NCBI RefSeq assembly: GCF_042655385.1
Contig: NZ_JBHSMA010000003.1
Span: forward strand, 496,001-560,000
Length of the DNA: 64,000 bases
Origin: Larkinella bovis
GTDB lineage: Bacteria; Bacteroidota; Bacteroidia; Cytophagales; Spirosomataceae
Direction: 5' to 3'
The notes under the pieces were generated by a model. The model was given only the letters and a program-made list of their open reading frames with translations. It had not been told where the DNA came from and did not search any database. Below, in pieces: positions 1-9,596 of this stretch. The translations under genes and the position numbers were made by a program. The stretch's first letter is position 1, and the number at the start of each line of letters is the position of its first letter.

Positions 1-373
1 CATGCTGACGGATTCGTACGTGCCAGTTATGGAAAACCAGTGGCTGCCGGTCAACACCAGCGCCCGCTGGCCGCTCTACCGGACGGACAACTACAACCGG
101 AGCCACGTCAGTTATTCGGCCTCCGACTTCTGGCTGATCAACGGGTCGTACATGCGGTTGAAAAATGCGGAGCTGGGTTACACGATTCCCCGGCATATCA
201 CGCAGAAAATCAAGGTCGATCGCTGCAAAGTGTACCTCTCGGGCTCGAACCTGCTCACGTTCTCGGCGCTCAAGTTCATGGACCCGGAAATCGACACCAG
301 TCCGGCCCGCACGCTGGGCGACTACTACCCGCCCGTCGGTACCTACAACGCCGGTTTATTGATTCAGTTTTAA
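1..373 (+). CDS. SusC/RagA-type TonB-dependent outer-membrane transporter, C-terminal end only
   Basis: The gene enters from the left edge, so only about the last 123 residues are present. The segment ends in the typical SusC C-terminus: a residue run with SYMRLKNAELGYTIP, then YLSGSNLLTFS, then a beta-strand finishing in LLIQF with a terminal aromatic residue, as needed for BAM-dependent insertion. SusC proteins form the TonB-driven 22-strand barrel that imports glycans captured by the SusD lipoprotein. The next gene, 18 bases downstream, is a SusD, which confirms the assignment. No real start codon lies in the window. Confidence 0.93.
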   Translation, partial: MLTDSYVPVMENQWLPVNTSARWPLYRTDNYNRSHVSYSASDFWLINGSYMRLKNAELGYTIPRHITQKIKVDRCKVYLSGSNLLTFSALKFMDPEIDTSPARTLGDYYPPVGTYNAGLLIQF

Positions 374-391
374 TGCTAACCCGGAAACACT

Positions 392-2134
392 ATGAAATTC
401 ATTGCCTATTCACTGGTGCTGTCGGCCTTCCTGTTTCAATCCTGTAAGGACGTAACGGACGTACTCGACCGGACGCCCATCGACAAGATTTCGGAAGTCG
501 ATGTCTGGAAAGATGAAACCCTGACCAAAGCCTACGTAACGGGACTCTACAGCCGGTTTCCTTTTGCCGCTTTCGACTACAATACCTTGTACAACTGGAC
601 CGACGAAGGCACCACTTCCACCGGCAACGCCAGCAACATGACGATGGGAACGGTCAGCCGGTCGAGCGAGGGAAACGCGTACTGGGATTACATTTACGTC
701 CGGGACTGCAACGTTTTTCTGGATAAAATCAAAATCGCCACGATTTCGGAAGCCACCAAAAAGCAACTCGAAGGCGAGGTGCGGTTCATCCGCGCGTATG
801 TGTATTTCGAAATGATGAAACGGTATGGCGGGGTGCCGCTGGTGGACGTGGTCATCGATCCGTTTGCGTCCGTGGAAGAAAAGTACGCGGTTCGGGCCAC
901 GGAAGAAGCCATTGCGGATTTTATCGATGCCGAACTGACTACGGCCAGCGGTTTGCTGGGCACCGATGCCACCCCACGGGGCAAAGCCAACAAATGGACA
1001 GCGTTGGCGCTGAAGGCCCGCGCCATGCTCTGGGCGGCTTCCATTGCCAAATTCGGTACGGTGAATCTGAATGGCCTGGTGGGCATTCCGGCGGCTAAGG
1101 CCAATACCTATTACACCAAAGCGTCCGAAGCCGCCGAAGCGGTGATTGCGTCCGGGAAATACAGCCTTTTTAACGGGGTTCCGAACGATAAGGCGGAGAA
1201 TTACCGGAAAGTCTTCGTGACGGAAAACAACAGCGAAGTCATTTTCGAGAAAGTGTACAACGGCCCGAATCTCGGCCACAACTGGGATGCGTTTACCGGC
1301 CCCAACCAGTGGGCCGTCCGGGGGGGCGTTTGCGACCCCAGTCTGGATTTTATTCTGGGGTACGAAAATGCCGACGGTTCGATGGACCAGCCGGTTTTTG
1401 GGGCCGACAACTTATACGCAAGCGGAGCGGAGCCCTTTGCCAAAAAGGATCCCCGGCTTTTTGGAACGGTTTTTTTTCAGAATGATAAATGGGCGACCGG
1501 CAAAGTGGAAACCTACGAAGGGCTGGACCCCAGCCCAACTCCCAACCCGACGGCCGTGATCCGGAACCCCAACACCTTATACCAGGGCGTACCAACGGTC
1601 GGCATCGATTCGCGGACGCAGGCCAAAGACGATTTTAGCACGAATTCCGGTTTTCTTAACAAGAAATACCTCGACGATTCCGAGATAAAAATTCCGGAAG
1701 GTCAGAGCAAAACCAACTGGATTGTGTTCCGGCTGGCCGAACTGTACCTGACCAAAGCCGAGGCCGAATTTGAACTGGGCAATGCCAAAAAAGCCGTCGA
1801 TGCGCTGAACATGACCCGCAGCCGGGCCGGCATCAGTCTGGTGACCGAAGCGACCCTGACGCGCGACAGAATCCGGACCGAACGGCGGTCGGAACTGGCG
1901 TTCGAAGGCCACCGCTATTGGGATTTACGGCGCTGGCGGACGGCGCAGGCGGTTTTGAATACGCGCATTCAGGGCCTGCAGATCATCTTGCACCACGCCA
2001 CCGGCAAATACTATTTTCTGCCGCTGAATGCCGAGTCGTTTACGCGGGTTTTCCGGGCCGAGCACTATTATAACCCGATCACGAACAGCCGGATCGACAA
2101 CAATTCGAAACTGGTTGAAAACCCGTTGTACTAA
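392..2134 (+). CDS. SusD/RagB family glycan-binding lipoprotein
   Basis: A 580-residue protein with a lipoprotein signal ending FLFQSC; Cys18 would be lipidated. SusD hallmarks are visible: the helical TPR-like N-terminal part (EGEVRFIRAYVYFEMMKRYGGVPLV near residues 127-150) and the C-terminal block with RLAELYLTKAEAEFELG followed by ERRSELAFEGHRYWDLRRW. SusD sits on the cell surface over its SusC partner and delivers oligosaccharide to it. It follows the SusC end directly and leads into a DUF3823 gene and a polysaccharide-lyase-like gene, so it belongs to a utilisation locus for a probably uronate-rich glycan (inferred). Confidence 0.95.
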   Translation: MKFIAYSLVLSAFLFQSCKDVTDVLDRTPIDKISEVDVWKDETLTKAYVTGLYSRFPFAAFDYNTLYNWTDEGTTSTGNASNMTMGTVSRSSEGNAYWDYIYVRDCNVFLDKIKIATISEATKKQLEGEVRFIRAYVYFEMMKRYGGVPLVDVVIDPFASVEEKYAVRATEEAIADFIDAELTTASGLLGTDATPRGKANKWTALALKARAMLWAASIAKFGTVNLNGLVGIPAAKANTYYTKASEAAEAVIASGKYSLFNGVPNDKAENYRKVFVTENNSEVIFEKVYNGPNLGHNWDAFTGPNQWAVRGGVCDPSLDFILGYENADGSMDQPVFGADNLYASGAEPFAKKDPRLFGTVFFQNDKWATGKVETYEGLDPSPTPNPTAVIRNPNTLYQGVPTVGIDSRTQAKDDFSTNSGFLNKKYLDDSEIKIPEGQSKTNWIVFRLAELYLTKAEAEFELGNAKKAVDALNMTRSRAGISLVTEATLTRDRIRTERRSELAFEGHRYWDLRRWRTAQAVLNTRIQGLQIILHHATGKYYFLPLNAESFTRVFRAEHYYNPITNSRIDNNSKLVENPLY

Positions 2135-2189
2135 GACTGGAAAGGGCTCCTGGGCTCTTTCGTTCCTTCACTTTTCCGCTTCTAAAAAG

Positions 2190-2873
2190 ATGAAACGACT
2201 CCATACACTCCATGCGCTCACCGTCTGCGGGTTGTTTTTGCTGAGCCTGACCGCCTGCGAACGGGACGTTACCGATTTCGGGTTCGACGGCTCCATTTCG
2301 GGCACCATCAAAGACCAGGCCGGCAACATCGTGCCTGGCACCACCACCGCCAACGCCCTGACCGTGCAGGTCCGGGGCGCAACCGACCAGGTGGCCACCG
2401 TCGTCCGGGTCAAAGGCGACGGCACCTTCCAGAACACCAAACTGTTTCCGAGCCAGTATCGCATCTGGATCAGCGGTCCGGCAACGCTCGTGGGCGACAC
2501 GGTGCGGGTTGATTTAGCGGCCGAACGGGTCTGGATGAAAGACCTGGTCGTAGTTCCGTTTATTTCCGTCAAACCGCCGGTGGCGGCCGGTTCCACCGCG
2601 ACCTCGGTGAATGTCAGTTTCGACATGACCGCCAACAGCGGAAAAACCGTCGCGACCCGCGAACTGTATTGCAGCACGGTTCCGTATCCGGACGCCAGCA
2701 TTGGGGCGGGACCAGGCTACGACACCAAACGGGTAGCCCTGACCACCAACAGCGGGACGGCTACGGTGACCGGGTTGCTTTCCAAAACGAAGTACTACAT
2801 CCGGATCGGGGCGCAGGCCACGGGGGTCAGTAGCATGAATTATAGCGACCAGCTTACGGTGACGACGCCGTAA
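2190..2873 (+). CDS. DUF3823-type lipoprotein of a SusC/SusD locus
   Basis: A 227-residue protein beginning at the ATG at 2190; a longer reading frame extends upstream into the susD gene, but the ATG at 2190 is followed by a clean lipoprotein signal with lipobox LTAC (Cys23). Residues 30-110 form a carboxypeptidase-regulatory-like beta sandwich (GSISGTIKDQAGNIVPG) and residues 125-225 a second domain ending in a fibronectin-like TVTGLLSKTKYYIRIGA segment. DUF3823 proteins are typically found directly after susD genes and are presumed surface glycan-binding accessories. The role is inferred from position and domain type. Confidence 0.8.
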   Translation: MKRLHTLHALTVCGLFLLSLTACERDVTDFGFDGSISGTIKDQAGNIVPGTTTANALTVQVRGATDQVATVVRVKGDGTFQNTKLFPSQYRIWISGPATLVGDTVRVDLAAERVWMKDLVVVPFISVKPPVAAGSTATSVNVSFDMTANSGKTVATRELYCSTVPYPDASIGAGPGYDTKRVALTTNSGTATVTGLLSKTKYYIRIGAQATGVSSMNYSDQLTVTTP

Positions 2874-2895
2874 AAACCGGTTTTTTTAGGAAATT

Positions 2896-2944
2896 AGGCG
2901 TTGGGAGAAACCAGTTCGGTTTTTTCCAACGCCTGATCCATTTT
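2896..2944. repeat. intergenic hairpin between DUF3823 and the next gene
   Basis: AGGCGTTGG at 2896-2904 pairs with CCAACGCCT at 2936-2944, and the inner sequence (AAACC and GGTTT arms) extends the stem. A T run (attttt) lies a few bases downstream. It could be a weak terminator or processing site that lowers expression of the two downstream genes. Confidence 0.5.
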
Positions 2945-2966
2945 TAACCGTCCCAATTCCCCTGGT

Positions 2967-3743
2967 ATGAGAACGATCCTGTTCGTCTGGAGTTTCCTAA
3001 CCCTTCTTTCTGTTGCCCACGCCCAAAACACCTCTCCGTCTACCGATACCCCGTACCTAAAACTGATTCCCGGCTCCGCGCAATCGGCTTTCAAACGGCT
3101 GGAGCTTTCGTCGGATATCGATACCAGTTGGAACCGCTGGAAAGAGCGCGGCTACCATTTCGGGTTTAATGCGCAGCTCACGCCCATGTACACGACGGTC
3201 AACGGCATTTTGAGCACGCCGTATATGATCCAGGTGCGGGGCAACGAAAACGAGAAAAACCGCAAACGCTGGGGCTTTCATGTGTTCGAAGGCTACGCCC
3301 GCGACGACAAATCCCGGATTACGATGCTGGTGAACAAACACGTGGAAGAAGAAAAACCGGTGGCCGAATTGTATTACTACAGCACGGTCTATAACCACAG
3401 CGCACCGGCCTACAACTGGTTCCGGATCGGTTCCGATGTGCGGCAGCATTCGTTTCTGTTCAGCCGTGACAAGGCCATTTTCTACGGTTCGTTAAAAATG
3501 ACCAATGCGTTTACGCTCGGCAATGTGGGCAAAGAGGATTTAGCGACGGTGCCACCCACCGCCGACGCGGAAACGAATTACAGCGAAGATGCCAAATACG
3601 TCAATTACGAAGCCCTGAAAACCAGCGATAACGGAACGATGTTTTACGACAAAGACAACAACATTGTGGTGATCAAGGTCAACGGGAAATGGATGAAACT
3701 GGTGGTGGAAGAACTGCCGAAAAACGTCAAGTATCCGTTTTGA
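2967..3743 (+). CDS. exported protein of unknown function in a polysaccharide locus
   Basis: A 258-residue protein with a Sec signal (residues 1-19, ending AHAQ) and no cysteine lipobox, so it is probably periplasmic or secreted. I do not recognise the family. The mature part is rich in aromatic residues (YHFGFNAQL, ELYYYSTVYNHSAPAYNWF), suggesting a beta-rich carbohydrate-facing fold, and the C-terminus reads as a short strand with GKWMKLVVEELPKN. It ends 5 bases before the start of the alginate-lyase-family gene, so the two are almost certainly co-translated and may act on the same glycan. Confidence 0.75.
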   Translation: MRTILFVWSFLTLLSVAHAQNTSPSTDTPYLKLIPGSAQSAFKRLELSSDIDTSWNRWKERGYHFGFNAQLTPMYTTVNGILSTPYMIQVRGNENEKNRKRWGFHVFEGYARDDKSRITMLVNKHVEEEKPVAELYYYSTVYNHSAPAYNWFRIGSDVRQHSFLFSRDKAIFYGSLKMTNAFTLGNVGKEDLATVPPTADAETNYSEDAKYVNYEALKTSDNGTMFYDKDNNIVVIKVNGKWMKLVVEELPKNVKYPF

Positions 3744-3748
3744 TCGCC

Positions 3749-4912
3749 ATGCAAACCCGGTTTTTATGCTTTTTGATGCTCCTTGGTTTGGCTCTGACCG
3801 GCCCGGTTTACAGTCAGTCGAAAACTGCCGTCATGACCACCCTAAAACCGCATATTCTGGCAGAAGCCCGCTGGGCGATGCAGCAGGAACCGGTGACGGT
3901 AACGGCCCAGACCTCGCCCCGCAGCGCGGGCGGCAAGCACGATTTCTTTTCGGAAGGAGACTATTGGTGGCCGGATTCGGCCAACCCGCAGGGACCGTAC
4001 ATCCAGCGCGACGGCCTGACGAATCCCGATAATTTTGTGGCCCACCGACAGGCCATGATCCGGTTTAGCCGGATTGTGGGAGCCCTGGCGTCGGCCTATG
4101 TCGTCACCCGCGACGAAACCTACGTCCGGCAGGCATTTCGGCACCTGAAGGCCTGGTTTGTCAATCCGGCTACCCGCATGAATCCGTCGCTGTTGTATGC
4201 GCAGGCCATCAAAGGCCGGGCCACCGGGCGGGGGATCGGTATCATCGACACCATTCACCTGATGGAAGTCGCGCAGGGCGTGCGGGTGATGGAAACCGCC
4301 CGAACCCGTGACCCAAAGGCAGTCGCGGCCATCCGGCAATGGTTTGCCGATTACCTGAACTGGCTGACCACACATCCGTACGGGAAAGACGAGATGAACG
4401 CGAAAAACAACCACGGAACCTGCTGGGTGATGCAGGTAGCCGCGTTTGCCCGACTGACGAAAAACGATTCACTGTTGGCATTCTGCCGAAACCGGTACAA
4501 AAACGTCCTGCTGCCCGACCAAATGGCGGCCGACGGCAGTTTCCCGCAGGAACTCCGGCGGACCAAACCGTACGGTTATTCGCTGTTCAACCTCGACGCC
4601 ATGACGATGATCTGCCAGATTGTATCCACGCCAGCCGACAACCTCTGGACCTACCAGACCGCCGACGGGCGCGGGATTCGTCGGGGTATTGCGTACCTGC
4701 ATCCGTTTGTGCGGGACAAAACCGCCTGGCCATTGAAACCGGATGTGATGTATTGGAACGACTGGCCGGTCGCCCAGCCTTTTCTGGTCTTCGGGGCGGT
4801 TACATTCGGCCAGTCCGACTGGCTGGCGACCTGGGAAAAACGGGACCACGATCCGCAGGTGGAGGAAGTGCTGCGTAATCTGCCGATCCGCAATCCGGTT
4901 ATCTGGTTATAA
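3749..4912 (+). CDS. alginate lyase family (PF05426-like) polysaccharide lyase, exported
   Basis: A 387-residue protein starting at the ATG at 3749, five bases after the previous stop; this start gives a Sec signal (MQTRFLCFLMLLGLAL, cleavage near residue 23). The (alpha/alpha)-toroid alginate lyase signature is present: WWPD near residue 74, NNHGTCW at residues 220-226 with the conserved Asn-His pair, and the catalytic-Tyr region RRTKPYGYSLFNLDAM near 285-300. Members cleave uronate-containing polymers (alginate, glucuronan) by beta-elimination. It is the only obvious degradative enzyme left in this locus within the window and suggests a uronic-acid substrate for the SusC/SusD pair upstream. 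Exact substrate cannot be read. Confidence 0.85.
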   Translation: MQTRFLCFLMLLGLALTGPVYSQSKTAVMTTLKPHILAEARWAMQQEPVTVTAQTSPRSAGGKHDFFSEGDYWWPDSANPQGPYIQRDGLTNPDNFVAHRQAMIRFSRIVGALASAYVVTRDETYVRQAFRHLKAWFVNPATRMNPSLLYAQAIKGRATGRGIGIIDTIHLMEVAQGVRVMETARTRDPKAVAAIRQWFADYLNWLTTHPYGKDEMNAKNNHGTCWVMQVAAFARLTKNDSLLAFCRNRYKNVLLPDQMAADGSFPQELRRTKPYGYSLFNLDAMTMICQIVSTPADNLWTYQTADGRGIRRGIAYLHPFVRDKTAWPLKPDVMYWNDWPVAQPFLVFGAVTFGQSDWLATWEKRDHDPQVEEVLRNLPIRNPVIWL

Positions 4913-4940
4913 ACGCCCGGATTTTTTTCGTATAAAAAAG

Positions 4941-4967
4941 CGGCCCCGGTCTGCGTGCCCGGGGCCG
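4941..4967 (-). terminator. rho-independent terminator of the minus-strand SusC/SusD operon
   Basis: CGGCCCCGG (4941-4949) pairs perfectly with CCGGGGCCG (4959-4967) around a 9-base loop. On the minus strand the stem is followed by a T run (complement of the A run at 4934-4939), just past the end of the susD gene. It may also slow plus-strand transcription from the convergent lyase operon. Confidence 0.85.
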
Positions 4968-4978
4968 TGGGTAATTTG

Positions 4979-6403
4979 CTAGTTTTTATCCCACCAGAGC
5001 GCGGTTGACAGCGGCACTTCCGCCGGGACGTTGGCGCCGTTTTTGGACGTTTCACCGTTCGGGTAAGCGGCCCGGCGGATGAACGTCGGCAAGGCGGCAT
5101 TCAGCGGAAGCCGGAATCCTTTGTACTGGTAGTCAAACCGGCGCGCATCGTTCCAGGCTTCCGGATTCAGGTAGGTAGCGACGTATTTCTCCTTGAAAAT
5201 CAGGTCGAGCGTCAGGGCCGCCGAACCGACGCCCACCGCCGGATTGGCCAGGTACGCATCGCGGGCGGCTGCAGCAACGCCGTACTTGTCCATATTGGCT
5301 TTGATGCCCGCCAGATAAGCCGTGTAGGCGCGGGCTTTATCACCGGAGCGGAAAGCGGCTTCGGCTTCGACAAACCGCATTTCGGCGTTGGTGACAATCA
5401 GCAGGGGAGAGGCATCCCCGGTCAGCGGAGAGTTCAGCGAAATGTATACCTCATCCTTCACGGTATTGTTACCGCCGACATTGCCCTGACCGTTGCGGGT
5501 TCCCTTGTAATCGTTGTTGACGGTTTTGTCCGTGATTTTCTCGATGCGCGGGTCCACAATTCCGTAGGTCATGCCGTTCAACTGGTTGACCAACTGATCC
5601 GACAGCCAGCCATCGAGTACCAGCGAGGCATTGCTCCGTGCTACGGCTGCCCACGGATTTCGCAGCAGGAACGACGCCATCTGGGCATCGTCGGCATTGG
5701 TCGTATACGACTTCGAAACCGCATCCAGTACATCGGCCGGTTTGTAGGTGCTTTTCTTGGAAACCTTGTTCAGCATCCGGGCTTTCAGGGCGTAAGCGGT
5801 TTTGGTCCAGGTAGCTACATTTCCCTTGTGAATCAGGTCGTTGGCAGCTGCGTCACTCAACTTTAACTTTGAGTCGGTTTTGGCCAGCTCCGCGATGCCT
5901 TCGTTCAGCAGGGTCAGAGCGGTGTTGTACAGCGTTTCTTCCGAATCATACTTCGGCGTCAGCGTGCTGCCGGTGAAGGCGTCGGAGAAGGGCGCGCTCC
6001 CGAACACATCGGTAATCAGGTTGAGGTGGTACGACAGCATGATGTCGGCCACCCCGACATACTCGGAAGCACCCTGCTCCTGCGCCTTTTTCTTGAGGTC
6101 GTACAAGTCGGCCATGCCGAAGTAAACCGCATCCCAGGTACCGGTATAATCCGTGATCTGGTAGGTGTCGGTGGAGCCGGCGGTGCCGGGGCTGGCCAGG
6201 TATTGCACAAAGTACGAGGTAATCCCGGCCACCCGCTGCGAATTCAGGGCGGTTTTCTGCGTCGTGGTCGATAGAAGCGAGCCCAGCGGTGGGTTGCTGA
6301 TCAGGTTCGGGTTGTCGTTCAGGTCGAAATAATCCTTGCACCCGCCCAGGCCGATCAGCAGCAGGGTCAGAACCGGAATGATGTATTTGGAATAGAATCT
6401 CAT
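4979..6403 (-). CDS. SusD/RagB family lipoprotein (SusD-like_2 type)
   Basis: A 474-residue protein; the ATG at 6403 is chosen over one 11 codons upstream because it gives a standard lipoprotein signal with lipobox LGGC (Cys22). The N-terminus (CKDYFDLNDNPN) and the block TYQITDYTGTWDAVYFGMADLYDL are typical of the SusD-like_2 branch, which lacks the classic EGHRYWDLRRW ending but has PEAWNDARRFDY near residue 430. It binds glycan or peptide ligand at the cell surface with its SusC partner, whose gene ends 22 bases upstream. No degradative enzyme accompanies this pair, so the ligand is unknown. Confidence 0.93.
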   Translation of the reverse strand: MRFYSKYIIPVLTLLLIGLGGCKDYFDLNDNPNLISNPPLGSLLSTTTQKTALNSQRVAGITSYFVQYLASPGTAGSTDTYQITDYTGTWDAVYFGMADLYDLKKKAQEQGASEYVGVADIMLSYHLNLITDVFGSAPFSDAFTGSTLTPKYDSEETLYNTALTLLNEGIAELAKTDSKLKLSDAAANDLIHKGNVATWTKTAYALKARMLNKVSKKSTYKPADVLDAVSKSYTTNADDAQMASFLLRNPWAAVARSNASLVLDGWLSDQLVNQLNGMTYGIVDPRIEKITDKTVNNDYKGTRNGQGNVGGNNTVKDEVYISLNSPLTGDASPLLIVTNAEMRFVEAEAAFRSGDKARAYTAYLAGIKANMDKYGVAAAARDAYLANPAVGVGSAALTLDLIFKEKYVATYLNPEAWNDARRFDYQYKGFRLPLNAALPTFIRRAAYPNGETSKNGANVPAEVPLSTALWWDKN

Positions 6404-6425
6404 GATTGTCTGTGAATAGGGGTGA

Positions 6426-9400
6426 TTAAAAACCAACGTTCAGCGAGAACAGGAAGCTGCGTACGGCCGGGTACGTAAAACCGGTAAAACCGTCGACGTT
6501 GCTGCCGCTGCTGCTGGAACTGGTTTCGGGGTCATAGCCGGAATACTTGGTCCACAACGCCAGGTTGTTGCCCGTGGCACTCACCCGCACGCTTTTGATG
6601 AAGGTGTTTTTCAGGATCGAGGTCGGTAAGTTGTACGAAATGCTGGCCGACCGCAGCCGTACCCACGACGCATCTTCAATGAAGTTTTCCGACACGCCCC
6701 GGTGGACGTTCCGGTAAAAACCGTTCGTGTAATCAACCCCGTCCGGCCCTTTGCCCTGCCCCAGCCAGACCTGCTTGGTGTTCGGGGTTCCGTCGGCCAA
6801 TACACCCTCGAAAACTTTGGTGTCGTTCCGGTTTTCGGTGTATTTGGCAATTCCGAAGGCCGAGAAGAAGTTGTCCAGCTGGTTGTACCGATCCTGCCCT
6901 ACGCGGGCGTCGAATAAAACCGCCAGCGAGAAATTACCGTACCGCAGGGTGTTGTTGATCCCCCCGATCCAGTCGGGTTGGGAGTTGCCGAGCAGTTTCT
7001 GCGCCGTGTTGATCACCGGAAAACCGTTGGCGCCGATGACGATGGGGCGGCTTTTGTCGATCAGGATGGGATCTTCCTCGGCGGAATTGGCGTAATACCG
7101 CTTGTAACTGCGGCCGTACAGATTTCCGTAGGCGTACCCCGGAATGAGTTTCATCGAAACCGTCGAGCTGGAATACCCGAACTGTGATGCGTAGTTGATT
7201 TCCGTCAGGCCCTCGCGCAGGCTCAGGATTTTGTTGCGGTTGGCCGAGAAGTTGAAATTAACATCCCAGTTCAGCTTGCCTTTCCGGATCGGCGTGGCCC
7301 GCAGCACCAGTTCAATTCCCTTGTTCCGCATCGAACCGGAGTTGATGGCGGCTTTCACGTACCCCGTCGACGAAGTAACATCGACCTGTATGATCTGGTC
7401 TTTGCTGATCGAATGGTAGTAAGTAAAGTCAAGGCCCAGCCGGTTATTCAGAAAACTCATTTCCAGACCGCCTTCGTACGTATCCGTAAATTCCGGGCGC
7501 AGGGCCGGATCGCCCAGCAGCGCTCCCCGCGTAAAACCGGTCGTGCCGGACGGGAGCTGCATATACGCCGAATACCCCGTGATTGTCGAGTAGGGAGCGG
7601 CATCTTTCCCGATGCGGGCGTACGACGCACGAAGTTTGCCCATCGTAATGGCCGCGGGCATTTTCAGTTGCTGCGAGAAGAGGTACCCCAGACTGACCGA
7701 CGGATAAAAGAACGAGTTGTTGGGAGCCTGCAACGACGACGTCATGTCGTTCCGGCCCGTCAGCGTCAGGAACAGGAAGTCCTTGTAATCCAGCGTCAAC
7801 TCGCCGAAAATTCCCATCAGGCGGTAGTCCTCCGCCGACTGCACGGGCGTGATCGTTTTCGCGTTCCGCAGGTCGAAGTAATTGTAAACCGTCAGTTCGT
7901 TGCCTTCCGCTCCGAAGGTCCGGATCTGACGGTCATACAAATCATGACCGACGCGCAGCGTGGCGTTCAGACTCTCGCCAAATTTGGTGGTCGCACTGGC
8001 CGCAAGCGTCGAGGTGATGGCCCGGAAGTTGGTGTGGTACTGGTAAATAAAACCCAGTTCGTTGTCTCCGTAAATCCGTTCGTTCGCAATCCCCGAAGGG
8101 CCCGGTGCGGTCCGCTTCCGATCCTCCGAATACGTATCCAGGCCCACGCGGTAATTGAACGTCAGCCATTTCAGCGGAGCGTACACAAAGTTCAGCCCAC
8201 CAACCAGCCGGTTGACATTATCGCGCAGTTTGTTGGTCATCGCGCCGTAAATCGGGTTGTCGTTATCACCGCTATAGGTTTTGTACGTACCGTCCGGATT
8301 CAGGTAATCCCGGACGTCGTAGCGGGGTGACCAGTAGCTCAGGCTTTCGTTGTAGCGATCGGCGTTGTAGCGGTCCCCGCCCGAGTTGATGAAGTTCAGG
8401 TTGGCATTGGTGGTAAATTTGTCGCTGAACTTGACGTTCGTATTTAATCGTACCGACAGTTTGTTGAAGTTCGTAAAGGGAATCACGCCTTCGTGCCGCA
8501 GGTGGCCGATGGACGATAAAAACGTAATCTTTTCATTTCCACCCGAAAACGACAGGTTGTTCTGGTACTGCTTTCCGGTTTGGTACGCATCTTTGAAGTG
8601 ATTGTAAAGCTTTTTGGGGTGTGTCGGATCAATCTTGATCGCGTCTTCGACGGTCGGCCCCCAGGATGGGAAGAAGTCCTGCGGGTTGTAAACGCCCGAA
8701 TACCCAATGGTGTACTTGTCCTGTACTTCCGGGAATTTGTTCACGTTTTCGACCCCGAACGTACTGCTGTAATTGGCCCGAAAAGCCCCGGTTTTGCCCG
8801 ATTTGGTCGTAATTACGACGACACCGTTGGCACCCCGCAAGCCGTACAGCGCCGTGGCGGCCCCACCTTTCAGGATGTTGATGGTTTCAATATCGTCCGG
8901 ATTGATGTCGGCGGCCCGGTTCGACATGCCCCGCAGTTCAGCCCCGGAATTGGTCGTTCCCGTCGAGGTGCTGTTGTCAAACAAAACCCCATCCACCACA
9001 AACAACGGCTGGTTGTCGCGCGTGACGTCGATCGAGTTGATCCCGCGAATCAGAATCCGGGCTCCCTGGCCCGGTGCCCCGCCCGTGCTCGAAATGGTCA
9101 CCCCGGCCACTTTGCCCTGCAGGGCATTGACCATGTTGGGTTGCCGGTTTTGCATCAGTTCTTCCGAATTGACGTTCTGGGCCGCATAGCCCAGTGCCTT
9201 CTTGTCGCGGCTGATCCCCAGCGCCGTCACCACCACTTCATTCAGCAGTTTGCTGTCCTGCCGCATGACCACGTTGATGTTCCGCCGGTTTTCTACTTTG
9301 ATTTCCTGGGTTTCAAAACCGATGTAGCTGAATACTACGACGGTATTTCCCGGTGCCACGCGGATCGTATACCGCCCGTCGGAATCGGTCAGGGTGCCGG

Positions 9401-9554
9401 TGGTGGTACCTTTCACCGAGACATTGACGCCCGGCAGGGCCGCATCATCGCCGTCGCTGGTAACCCGTCCACTCACTTCGATTTGCTGCGCTCTCGCCAA
9501 CGACGAACAGAACAGCAGAATCACGCCCAGATAAATCCGTAATGCTTGTTTCAT
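6426..9554 (-). CDS. SusC/RagA family TonB-linked outer-membrane protein
   Basis: A full-length 1042-residue SusC. Order of parts: Sec signal (residues 1-22, ending ARAQ), carboxypeptidase-regulatory-like domain (about 25-105, VSGRVTSDGDDAALPGVNV), TonB plug (about 110-225, NEVVVTALGISRDKKALGY and the ADINPDDIETINILKGGAATALYGLRGANG signature), then the barrel ending LFSLNVGF. It lacks an STN domain, so it is not directly wired to a FecR/ECF pair. It is co-transcribed with the susD downstream and divergent from the PLP enzyme gene at 9673. Confidence 0.96.
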   Translation of the reverse strand: MKQALRIYLGVILLFCSSLARAQQIEVSGRVTSDGDDAALPGVNVSVKGTTTGTLTDSDGRYTIRVAPGNTVVVFSYIGFETQEIKVENRRNINVVMRQDSKLLNEVVVTALGISRDKKALGYAAQNVNSEELMQNRQPNMVNALQGKVAGVTISSTGGAPGQGARILIRGINSIDVTRDNQPLFVVDGVLFDNSTSTGTTNSGAELRGMSNRAADINPDDIETINILKGGAATALYGLRGANGVVVITTKSGKTGAFRANYSSTFGVENVNKFPEVQDKYTIGYSGVYNPQDFFPSWGPTVEDAIKIDPTHPKKLYNHFKDAYQTGKQYQNNLSFSGGNEKITFLSSIGHLRHEGVIPFTNFNKLSVRLNTNVKFSDKFTTNANLNFINSGGDRYNADRYNESLSYWSPRYDVRDYLNPDGTYKTYSGDNDNPIYGAMTNKLRDNVNRLVGGLNFVYAPLKWLTFNYRVGLDTYSEDRKRTAPGPSGIANERIYGDNELGFIYQYHTNFRAITSTLAASATTKFGESLNATLRVGHDLYDRQIRTFGAEGNELTVYNYFDLRNAKTITPVQSAEDYRLMGIFGELTLDYKDFLFLTLTGRNDMTSSLQAPNNSFFYPSVSLGYLFSQQLKMPAAITMGKLRASYARIGKDAAPYSTITGYSAYMQLPSGTTGFTRGALLGDPALRPEFTDTYEGGLEMSFLNNRLGLDFTYYHSISKDQIIQVDVTSSTGYVKAAINSGSMRNKGIELVLRATPIRKGKLNWDVNFNFSANRNKILSLREGLTEINYASQFGYSSSTVSMKLIPGYAYGNLYGRSYKRYYANSAEEDPILIDKSRPIVIGANGFPVINTAQKLLGNSQPDWIGGINNTLRYGNFSLAVLFDARVGQDRYNQLDNFFSAFGIAKYTENRNDTKVFEGVLADGTPNTKQVWLGQGKGPDGVDYTNGFYRNVHRGVSENFIEDASWVRLRSASISYNLPTSILKNTFIKSVRVSATGNNLALWTKYSGYDPETSSSSSGSNVDGFTGFTYPAVRSFLFSLNVGF

Positions 9555-9596
9555 GTTTTCTCATAAGTTAAAATGGTTAAAAAAGTATTCCCATGG

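Noticed and set aside
410..1279. Long open frame on the minus strand opposite the first susD
   Set aside because: It is antisense to a clear SusD gene, has no signal or domain character, and reflects GC-skewed codon positions.
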